The notes beneath the pieces were generated by a model. It was not told the DNA's origin and made no database searches. It worked only from the letters and a program-made list of their open reading frames with translations. From IMG/VR virus record IMGVR_UViG_3300017751_000111, positions 1-31,581 of that record: a stretch of DNA of 31,581 nucleotides; one strand, 5' to 3'. Below, piece after piece: positions 23,282 to 30,462 of this stretch. The translations under genes and the position numbers were made by a program. This stretch comes from a virus. The stretch's first letter is position 1. The number at the start of each line of letters is the position of its first letter.

Positions 23282-24541
23282 ATGTTTTGGTTAGTAGAGT
23301 CTAAAGATCAACTTAAAAGGTTTTATAATAGTAATTATAAAGAAGCATTTGTAGAGATAATTCCCTACAATAATAAAATACACCCAACCCAAAATAAAGT
23401 TTGTGCTATTTATATTCGTCCGTTATTATCAACAAAAGGATTTATAATACCCATTTCGCATAGTGAGACTTTAAATACTAATATAGACAATATTACTCGC
23501 GTATTAACAAAATATAATAAGTTATATGTACGTGATAAAAAAGAATTTTTACACTATTTTCCTTTAAAAACTCTCTTCGACATAACACTCAATTCGAGTA
23601 CGTATATACAAGAACACACACAAACCCACTCCTACTTCTATAGCAAGATGGGTGATAAAATAGATATAAACCGCATTATTCCGATAGTAAAACATTATGA
23701 ATATTGTGAAAAAACTTTTCATGATTTAAAAAATAAAATAAATGAACCAATCAACGACTTTTACAACACAAAAGCCTCAGTGGTATTCAACGCCGTGGAG
23801 CGAAGTGGTATACGAATTAATAGAGAAAAATTTGAATCGTACTTTCACCCTATCGATGGAGAGTATGCCTACACACAATTCAACTTCAAAACCCTCACAG
23901 GAAGACCAAGTAATAGATTTAAAGGAGTAAATTATGCAGCTATTTCCAAAGATGACGACAGTCGAGAAAGTTTTATCGCAAGTAATGATTGCTTGTTTGA
24001 AATTGATATATCCGCTTATCATCCTACTTTGTTGGCTAAATTGGTTGGTTATGATTTTGTGGAGGAAGACATTCACGCTGCCTTTGCAGAAATGTATAAA
24101 GTGGATTACAAAAAAGCTAAAGAACTAACATTTAAACAAATGTATGGTGGGGTGTTTGAACAATATAAAGATTTAGAGTTTTTCAAAAAAATGACAGTAT
24201 ATACTGATGATTTGTGGGATCGTTTTCAACATGAAGGCTCAATTGAATGTCCTATTTCTAAAAAAATATTTTACAAAGATGAGTTAAGTGATATGAAACC
24301 TCAAAAACTCTTAAATTATCTGTTACAAAATTTGGAGACCGCATATAATGTTTGTATATTATGGGAAATAATAAAGCTATTAAAAAATTGTAAGACCAAA
24401 TTAGTACTTTACACATACGATAGTTTTCTTTTTGATTTTGATAAAGAAGAAAAGGATGTGATGGAAAGTATTATAAATTTGTTTAAACAATATAAATTAA
24501 AAATTAAAACTAATTATGGAGACACTTACAATTTCAAATAA
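23282..24541 (+). CDS. Compact family-A-like DNA polymerase
   Basis: The 419-residue protein shows the three family A palm and finger motifs in order: motif A LFEIDISAYHPTLLAKL (metal Asp 242), motif B KKAKELTFKQMYGG (277-290), and motif C LYTYDSFLFDF (Asp 380), where the usual HDE is reduced to YDS. FKTLTGRPSNRF and VNYAAISKDDDSRESF (residues 202-231) match the template-binding region of this family. The first ~130 residues (FVEIIPYNNKIHP, AIYIRPLL, FIIPISHSETL) look like a worn-down 3'-5' exonuclease domain without visible catalytic acids. It is about half the length of Pol I or T7 polymerase (704). Whether it is the replicative enzyme (T4 uses family B gp43) or an accessory one cannot be judged without the rest of the genome. 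Confidence 0.72.
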   Translation: MFWLVESKDQLKRFYNSNYKEAFVEIIPYNNKIHPTQNKVCAIYIRPLLSTKGFIIPISHSETLNTNIDNITRVLTKYNKLYVRDKKEFLHYFPLKTLFDITLNSSTYIQEHTQTHSYFYSKMGDKIDINRIIPIVKHYEYCEKTFHDLKNKINEPINDFYNTKASVVFNAVERSGIRINREKFESYFHPIDGEYAYTQFNFKTLTGRPSNRFKGVNYAAISKDDDSRESFIASNDCLFEIDISAYHPTLLAKLVGYDFVEEDIHAAFAEMYKVDYKKAKELTFKQMYGGVFEQYKDLEFFKKMTVYTDDLWDRFQHEGSIECPISKKIFYKDELSDMKPQKLLNYLLQNLETAYNVCILWEIIKLLKNCKTKLVLYTYDSFLFDFDKEEKDVMESIINLFKQYKLKIKTNYGDTYNFK

Positions 24542-24989
24542 TTCTGTTAATATGTATACAGTAGACGACTTTCAGGAGTTCGAAAACTTAAATATAACAG
24601 ATTTGAATAATAAATTATTTTGCACATTTACAACATTAGCAGAATTGGATGGGTTATTATCCCACATTACTACTAGCTATGATGTAATGTACAATAAAAT
24701 ATTTGTATTACATATTAAAAGTAATGATGAATATGTTTGTACTTACAACATTGAACAAGGCAATGCAGGTGGTTTGCCCCCTAATACTATAATGGTGCAC
24801 AGAAAAAAAGATACAAATACATTGTATACTATAAATGCCCTAAATGAATTAATTAAAAAATTAAATGGGGGAGTTGTTGACACCAGATTTCCAATTGACT
24901 GGCAACATTATAGAAATACAGTTCTGCTCACCCAACATGATGAATTAAAACAACTAAAAACGAAAATTCACAAAATTATTGAACTTTAG
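24516..24989 (+). CDS. Small protein overlapping the polymerase gene, function unknown
   Basis: The 157-residue product (or 145 from the second ATG at 24552, which would leave a 10-base gap instead of a 26-base overlap) has no motif I recognise. It is an ordinary mixed sequence (FQEFENLNITDLNNKLFC, IFVLHIKSNDEYVCTYNI, ALNELIKKLNGGVVDTRFP) without membrane segments. It sits between polymerase and ssDNA-binding protein genes, so a replication accessory role is a fair guess only. A hairpin spans its stop codon. Confidence 0.6.
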   Translation: METLTISNNSVNMYTVDDFQEFENLNITDLNNKLFCTFTTLAELDGLLSHITTSYDVMYNKIFVLHIKSNDEYVCTYNIEQGNAGGLPPNTIMVHRKKDTNTLYTINALNELIKKLNGGVVDTRFPIDWQHYRNTVLLTQHDELKQLKTKIHKIIEL

Positions 24990-25012
24990 GTTGGAATACC
25001 AAACCTAAGTTC
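24981..25012 (+). terminator. Hairpin over the end of the 24516 gene
   Basis: GAACTTTAGGTTGG and CCAAACCTAAGTTC pair with a single-base bulge on each side around an AATA loop, giving about 13 pairs. TTATATTA follows, only partly T-rich. It probably insulates gp32, usually made in large amounts, from upstream transcription, or stabilises one of the mRNA ends. Confidence 0.6.
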
Positions 25013-25056
25013 TTATATTAATACCGTTATTAAATTAAAATTAAAAGTTATAAAAC

Positions 25057-25893
25057 ATGGATTTAAATGCAATTAAAAAGCGTCTCGGAGAGATGCAAAA
25101 TCAAACCTCTAACAATTCAGGAGGAGGAAAACAATTATTTTGGAAACCGTCAGTAGGTAAACAAGTCGTAAGAGTTGTTCCTAACAAGTACAATAAAGAA
25201 TTCCCTTTTACAGAGATGAAATTCTATTATGGAATTGGTAGTAAGCGAGTAATGGCTTCTCCTTCAAATTGGGGTGAGAAAGATCCAATTATGGAATTTG
25301 CTAAACAACTTCGTGGGACTAATGATAAAGAAAACTGGAGACTAGCTAAAAAGTTAGACCCAAAAACACGTATTTTTGCTCCTATCGTAGTTAGAGGTGA
25401 AGAAAGTGAAGGAGTTAAATTATGGCAGTTTGGTAAAGAAGTTTATCAAGGATTTTTAAATATGGCTGCTGATGATGAAATTGGTGATTACACTGATATG
25501 GCTCAAGGTAGAGATATTAAATTAACTACTGTAGGACCTGAAGTTACAGGTACTCCATATAACAAAACATCAATTGGACCTTCAATGAAAACTTCCCCGA
25601 TTGCAGAAGATTCTGAGGTTGTGAAATCATGTTTAGAGGACCAAGCTGATCCTATGAAAGTATTTAAACCACTTACTTATGATGAGATGAAAGAAGCTCT
25701 TCAAGAATGGTTAGCTCCAGAAGGAAGTGAAGAAGAAGGATCAATAGTCTCAGAACCTGCTGTTGCTTTTGATAGTGATACTAAAAAATCTAACTATTCA
25801 TTAGATACAACAGCTACAAATGTAAAAAAATCTAAATCAGCACAGTTTGATGATTTATTTAATGATGATAAAACTGACGATTTACCGTTTTAA
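25057..25893 (+). CDS. 32: Single-stranded DNA-binding protein (T4 gp32-like)
   Basis: The 278-residue protein has gp32 architecture. A basic N-terminal part (MDLNAIKKRLGEM...) supports cooperative binding, and the OB core contains QLFWKPSVGKQVVRVVPNKY, KFYYGIG, RIFAPIVVRGEE and KLWQFGKEVYQGFL. A Ser/Asp-rich linker leads to an acidic tip ending FDDLFNDDKTDDLPF, which in T4 recruits partner proteins. T4 gp32 (301 residues) binds zinc through a His and three Cys residues. Here the core has a single Cys (KSCLEDQ), so the zinc site is absent. The gene starts the gp32-UvsX-RNase H-helicase run and has an AAGTTAT element 5 bases before its ATG. Confidence 0.9.
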   Translation: MDLNAIKKRLGEMQNQTSNNSGGGKQLFWKPSVGKQVVRVVPNKYNKEFPFTEMKFYYGIGSKRVMASPSNWGEKDPIMEFAKQLRGTNDKENWRLAKKLDPKTRIFAPIVVRGEESEGVKLWQFGKEVYQGFLNMAADDEIGDYTDMAQGRDIKLTTVGPEVTGTPYNKTSIGPSMKTSPIAEDSEVVKSCLEDQADPMKVFKPLTYDEMKEALQEWLAPEGSEEEGSIVSEPAVAFDSDTKKSNYSLDTTATNVKKSKSAQFDDLFNDDKTDDLPF

Positions 25894-25903
25894 TTAAAGT
25901 TAT

Positions 25904-26980
25904 ATGGCAAGAAAGAAAAAATCACTATCGGAGGCAGTCTCCTCAGAAATTAAAGCAAATTTTAACCTAGATGGGTTTAAATCTAAAAAAGGTTTAACAT
26001 CTAAAGCTAAATTTAAAGACCAAGAATGGATACCTCTTTCTGAAGCTTATCAAGAAATTACTTCAGTCCCTGGTATCCCAACAGGACATATTGTTTTACT
26101 TAGAGGTCATTCAGATACAGGTAAAACTACAGCATTACTAGAAGCAGCTGTATCAGCTCAAAAACGTAAAGTACTCCCTGTATTTATTATTACAGAGATG
26201 AAATGGAATTGGGAACATGCTATGCAGATGGGACTAGAAGTAAATGAAGTTGTTGATAAAGAAACAGGTGAAATAGTTGATTATAATGGTAATTTTATTT
26301 ATGTAGATAGAGAAACTATTAATTCTATTGAAGATGTAGCTGTTTTTATTTTAGATTTAATTGATGAGCAGAAAAAAGGTAATTTGCCTTATGATTTATT
26401 ATTCTTATGGGATTCAATAGGATCAGTACCTTGTGAAATGTCTATTAAATCAAATAAAAATAATAATGAGTGGAATGCAGGTGCAATGTCTACCCAATTT
26501 GGTAATAGCGTAAACCAACGTATAGTATTGTCTCGTAAAGAAAGTAGCCCATACACTAATACCCTTGTGTGTATTAATAAAGTATGGACAGCAAAAGCAG
26601 AATCACCTATGGGTAAACCTAAATTAATGAATAAAGGAGGGTTTGCAATGTGGTTTGATTCAACATTTGTAGTTACATTTGGGAATATTTCAAACGCTGG
26701 AACATCTAAAATTAAAGCAATTAAAGATGGTAAGCAGGTTGAATTTGCTAAACGAGTTAATTTACAAATTGATAAAAACCATATTAATGGTGTTACTACT
26801 AGAGGTAAAATTGTTATGACCCCCCATGGGTTTATACTTGATACTGATAAATCCTTAAAAGAATATAAGGATGAAATGAAAGATGAATGGAAGAAAATCC
26901 TAGGTGGTGGAGACTTTCAGATAGTAGAAGAAGAACAAGCTTATACTGATATTACTTCTCATACAGACGAGCCACATTAA
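25904..26980 (+). CDS. uvsX: UvsX-like RecA-family recombinase
   Basis: The 358-residue protein carries Walker A GHSDTGKT (68-75) after VPGIPTGHIVLLR, the catalytic Glu of ITEMKW, Walker B DLLFLWDSIGS, and a RecA-type L2 region with NKGGFAMWFDSTFVVTFG. It forms filaments on ssDNA for recombination-dependent replication and repair, loading against gp32, which is encoded 10 bases upstream. Its ATG is directly preceded by AAAGTTAT. T4 UvsX is 391 residues. Confidence 0.93.
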   Translation: MARKKKSLSEAVSSEIKANFNLDGFKSKKGLTSKAKFKDQEWIPLSEAYQEITSVPGIPTGHIVLLRGHSDTGKTTALLEAAVSAQKRKVLPVFIITEMKWNWEHAMQMGLEVNEVVDKETGEIVDYNGNFIYVDRETINSIEDVAVFILDLIDEQKKGNLPYDLLFLWDSIGSVPCEMSIKSNKNNNEWNAGAMSTQFGNSVNQRIVLSRKESSPYTNTLVCINKVWTAKAESPMGKPKLMNKGGFAMWFDSTFVVTFGNISNAGTSKIKAIKDGKQVEFAKRVNLQIDKNHINGVTTRGKIVMTPHGFILDTDKSLKEYKDEMKDEWKKILGGGDFQIVEEEQAYTDITSHTDEPH

Positions 26981-26986
26981 ATTTTG

Positions 26987-27019
26987 ATGCCTGGAGTATT
27001 TTTCGTATATTCCGGGCAT
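26987..27019 (+). promoter_or_regulatory. Hairpin between uvsX and the exonuclease gene
   Basis: ATGCCTGGAGTAT and ATATTCCGGGCAT form a 13-bp stem (two G-T pairs) around TTTTCGT. It is followed by A residues, not T, and ends 14 bases before the next ATG. As a + strand terminator it is weak. On the - strand the trailing T run would make a proper terminator, and near the ATG it could also regulate translation. Confidence 0.55.
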
Positions 27020-27033
27020 AAAAAATAATCTAA

Positions 27034-28059
27034 ATGAAACAAAAACAATTATTAGAACTCCTCAATAACCTTGATGAGAACAGGAAGGAAACTGTAGAAG
27101 GAGAAAGAATATTAATGATAGATGGTTTAAATCTATTCTTTAGGAACTTTGCAATGATGAATATGGTAAACCCAGATGGGGTTCATATTGGTGGTTTAGG
27201 GGGATTTTTTCGTTCACTGGGTGCTGAAATCCGAAGAGTTGATCCTACCCAAGTTTATGTAATATTTGATGGGGCTGGATCAGCAAATGCTAGAAAAAAT
27301 TTACTACCTGAATATAAATCAGGAAGAGATTTACAACGTATTACTAATTGGGATGCTTTTGATAATAAAGATGATGAAGATGATGCTAAAGTAGATCAAA
27401 TTGTTAGAATAATCCAGTACTTAAAAACATTACCCGTAAAAACAATAGGATTACCTAAAGTTGAAGCTGATGATGTTATTGCTTATTTATCAGATATTAT
27501 TCCACAATCACCCAAAGATAAAGTATTTATTGTTTCTTCTGATAAAGATTTCCTACAATTAGTAAATGAGAATGTAATTGTGTACCGCCCTATGGAAAAG
27601 GAATTTTATACTGAAGAAACAGTAGTAGAAAAATTCAAAATGTCTCCTACTAATTTTATCTTATATAAAACTTTAATGGGTGATAATTCTGATAAAGTTA
27701 AAGGTGTAAAAGGGTTAGGTGAAAAAAAGCTTTATAAGTTATTCCCTGAATTAAGTGAAAAAGATATGTCATTAGATGATATATATAACATCTGTGAAGG
27801 AAAATTTAAAGAAAATGTTATTTATGCTAGGATAATCGAAAATATATATGATTTAGAGAAAAATTATAAAATAATGGATTTATCAAATCCTATGTTGGAT
27901 GAAAATGATAAAAAATATTTATCTGAAATTGTTAAATCCAAAGACTATCATTATATTCCAGACCAATTCATAGCCTTTTATAATGAAGATAAATTAGGTG
28001 GTATGATCCGAAATGTGGAGTTTTGGGTTAAAGATGTTTTTGAAAAATTAAAGTTATAA
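27034..28059 (+). CDS. rnh: 5'-3' exonuclease / T4 RNase H-like flap nuclease
   Basis: The 341-residue protein has the PIN/FEN fold motifs: ILMIDGLNLFFRNF (Asp 30), YVIFDGAGSANARKNLLPEY, VEADDVIAYL, FIVSSDKDFLQL, and the helix-hairpin-helix part TLMGDNSDKVKGVKGLGEKK. T4 RNase H (305 residues) removes RNA primers and flaps from lagging-strand fragments together with gp32. Position between uvsX and the helicase gene agrees. The C-terminal ~70 residues (YLSEIVKSKDYHYIP...) are not family hallmarks. Confidence 0.9.
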   Translation: MKQKQLLELLNNLDENRKETVEGERILMIDGLNLFFRNFAMMNMVNPDGVHIGGLGGFFRSLGAEIRRVDPTQVYVIFDGAGSANARKNLLPEYKSGRDLQRITNWDAFDNKDDEDDAKVDQIVRIIQYLKTLPVKTIGLPKVEADDVIAYLSDIIPQSPKDKVFIVSSDKDFLQLVNENVIVYRPMEKEFYTEETVVEKFKMSPTNFILYKTLMGDNSDKVKGVKGLGEKKLYKLFPELSEKDMSLDDIYNICEGKFKENVIYARIIENIYDLEKNYKIMDLSNPMLDENDKKYLSEIVKSKDYHYIPDQFIAFYNEDKLGGMIRNVEFWVKDVFEKLKL

Positions 28060-28081
28060 AAATAAATAAAATAAAAGTTAT

Positions 28082-29446
28082 ATGACCCTCACAAGTTTAA
28101 ATCAATATGGTACACATTTCCAAATTAAAGTAATATCATCATTACTTACCCATAAAGAGTTTTTAACTAATATACACGATATTATTAGTGAAGAATATTG
28201 GGATAACCAGGCACACCAGTGGATTATAAAAGAAATAATTAGGTATTATGATAAATATCATACTACACCTTCAATGGATATCCTAAAAGTTGAACTGCAA
28301 AAAGTTGATAATGAAGTTTTAAGATTATCTATTAGAGAACAGTTAAAAGCAGCTTATGAGTCATCTGATGACGATTTAGAATATGTTAGAGAAGAATTTT
28401 CAACATTTTGTAAAAACCAACAACTAAAAAAAGCATTACTTAATAGTGTTGATTTGCTTAAAGCCGGAGATTTTGATGGGATTAAACATTTAGTAGAATC
28501 AGCTTTAAAAGCCGGTAATGATAAAAATATAGGACATGAATATAATAAAGATATTGAATCTCGTTTTAGAGAAGATGCAAGAACAACTATTGCAACTCCT
28601 TGGGAAAGAATCAATGATATATTACAAGGTGGATTGGGAAATGGAGATTTTGGTCTCATATTTGGTAATCCAGGAGGTGGTAAATCATGGAGTTTAGTAG
28701 CTTTAGGAGGATATGCTGTGAGAATGGGTTATAATGTTTTACATTACACATTAGAGTTAGGTGAAGAGTATGTCGGTAGAAGATATGATGCTTTCTTCAG
28801 TAAAATCCCAGTAGACCAAGTTATTAAAAATAGGTCAAAAATAGAAGAAATAATTCCTGAAATCCCAGGTGAATTGATTATTAAAGAATTTCCAACAGGA
28901 CGTGCAACAATATCAACAGTTGAATCCCACATCCGTAAAGTTACGGATTTAGGAACTAAACCAGATTTAATTATAATTGATTATGTTGATCTTCTTTCAA
29001 CAAAAAAGAGAACAGCTGATCGTAAAGGAGAAATTGATGATATTTATACAAGCACTAAAGGACTTGCTCGTGAATTAGATGTACCAATTTGGTCAGTCTC
29101 ACAAGTAAATCGTGCAGGTGCAAAAGATGATGTTATTGAGGGGGACAAAGCAGCTGGTTCATATGATAAAATTATGATCACAGATTTTTGTCTATCTCTT
29201 TCAAGGAAAGCAAAAGATAAGGTTAATGGTACTGGGAGATTCCATATTATGAAAAACAGATACGGTATGGATGGTTTAACATTTGGGGTAAAAGCAGATA
29301 CTTCAACTGGTCATTTCCAAGTTCATGATTATAATGCTGATGACTATGAAGATGATACACCTCAACAACAAAATCAAAGTTATGGAGATTTTGATACATT
29401 TGATAAACAAGTATTAAAGAATAAGTTTTTTGAATTAAATTCTTAA
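28082..29446 (+). CDS. 41: Replicative DNA helicase (T4 gp41 / DnaB-like)
   Basis: The 454-residue protein has an N-terminal helical domain (about 1-150), a linker, and a RecA-type C-terminal motor. The motor shows TPWERINDILQGGLGNGDF, Walker A GNPGGGKS (195-202), VLHYTLELGEEYVGRR and Walker B DLIIIDYVDLL, then the DnaB-type PIWSVSQVNRAG switch motif. A hydrophilic, Gln/Asp-rich tail follows. It unwinds the fork as a hexamer and works with a primase not seen in this window. AAAGTTAT directly abuts the ATG. Confidence 0.92.
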   Translation: MTLTSLNQYGTHFQIKVISSLLTHKEFLTNIHDIISEEYWDNQAHQWIIKEIIRYYDKYHTTPSMDILKVELQKVDNEVLRLSIREQLKAAYESSDDDLEYVREEFSTFCKNQQLKKALLNSVDLLKAGDFDGIKHLVESALKAGNDKNIGHEYNKDIESRFREDARTTIATPWERINDILQGGLGNGDFGLIFGNPGGGKSWSLVALGGYAVRMGYNVLHYTLELGEEYVGRRYDAFFSKIPVDQVIKNRSKIEEIIPEIPGELIIKEFPTGRATISTVESHIRKVTDLGTKPDLIIIDYVDLLSTKKRTADRKGEIDDIYTSTKGLARELDVPIWSVSQVNRAGAKDDVIEGDKAAGSYDKIMITDFCLSLSRKAKDKVNGTGRFHIMKNRYGMDGLTFGVKADTSTGHFQVHDYNADDYEDDTPQQQNQSYGDFDTFDKQVLKNKFFELNS

Positions 29447-29468
29447 ACTAAAAAAAAACTAAAAAAAC

Positions 29469-30458
29469 ATGAAAAAGAAAACTTCATTACTTGAAGAGAG
29501 ATTCGTCTACAAACCTTTTGAATATCAAACAGCCTCTGATTATTGGTTAAAACAACAACAGGCACATTGGTTACATACAGAAGTACCTATGATGTCTGAT
29601 GTTAATGATTGGAAACAGAATCTCTCTGAAAATGAAAAAAATATTATTGGTTCTATCTTAAAAGGATTTGCTCAAACCGAAACTGTAGTGAATGATTATT
29701 GGTCAACCTTAGTTACTAAATGGTTTAGAAAGCCTGAAGTTATTAAAATGGCAGTTACTTTTGGTGCTTTTGAAACCATACACGCTGAAGCTTATTCTTT
29801 ATTAAATGAAGAATTAGGTTTAGATAATTTTAGTGAATTTCTAGAAGATGAAGCAACAATGGCTAAAATAGAAGCATTAACAGCTGTACGAGATTCTCAT
29901 GATGGTACTCCCAATTGGCATGAAAGAGCAAAATCATTAGCAATATTTTCAGCATTTACTGAAGGTGTTAATTTATTTTCTTCATTTGCTATTTTATTAT
30001 CATTTAAATTAGATAATAAACTTAAGGGTGTTGGGCAAATAGTAGAATGGAGTATTAGAGATGAATCATTACACTCAGAAGCAGGATGTTGGTTATTTAG
30101 AACTTTAATGGAGGAACACCCGGAATTTAATACCCCTGAATTAAAAAAAGATATTGAAGAAGCAGCAAAGTTGTCTTTAAAACTAGAATTAGATTTTATA
30201 GATAAAGTTTATGAAATGGGAGATCTAAAAGGGTGCCCCAAATATGATTTAGTTTCATTTATTAAACATAGGGTAAATACTAAAATGGGTGATTTAGGAT
30301 ATGGTCCTGTAGTTAATGGAATTGATAAAGATGCAGTCCAAAGAATGAAATGGTTTGATAGCTTATCAGCTGGAAAACAACATACAGATTTCTTTGCAAA
30401 CAGAGTTACTAACTATTCAAAAGGTGTTCAAGATTGGGACGCTAACAGTATATTTTAA
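29469..30458 (+). CDS. nrdB: Class I ribonucleotide reductase small subunit
   Basis: The 329-residue protein keeps the full set of metal ligands: E71, E102 and H105 with radical Tyr109 (FETIHAEAY), E165 (FTEGVN), E199 and H202 (RDESLH). The first ligand is Glu, not Asp as in E. coli NrdB. A radical-bearing tyrosine is present. The C-terminal tail (QDWDANSIF) is the part that binds the large subunit. The leader is almost pure A with a duplicated AAACTAAAAAA. nrdA starts 4 bases after the stop. The pair supplies dNTPs for phage replication. Confidence 0.93.
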   Translation: MKKKTSLLEERFVYKPFEYQTASDYWLKQQQAHWLHTEVPMMSDVNDWKQNLSENEKNIIGSILKGFAQTETVVNDYWSTLVTKWFRKPEVIKMAVTFGAFETIHAEAYSLLNEELGLDNFSEFLEDEATMAKIEALTAVRDSHDGTPNWHERAKSLAIFSAFTEGVNLFSSFAILLSFKLDNKLKGVGQIVEWSIRDESLHSEAGCWLFRTLMEEHPEFNTPELKKDIEEAAKLSLKLELDFIDKVYEMGDLKGCPKYDLVSFIKHRVNTKMGDLGYGPVVNGIDKDAVQRMKWFDSLSAGKQHTDFFANRVTNYSKGVQDWDANSIF

Positions 30459-30462
30459 AAAT

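Noticed and set aside
23742-24128. Short + and - strand frames inside the polymerase gene
   Set aside because: They overlap conserved polymerase motifs A and B in another frame and show no motif of their own.
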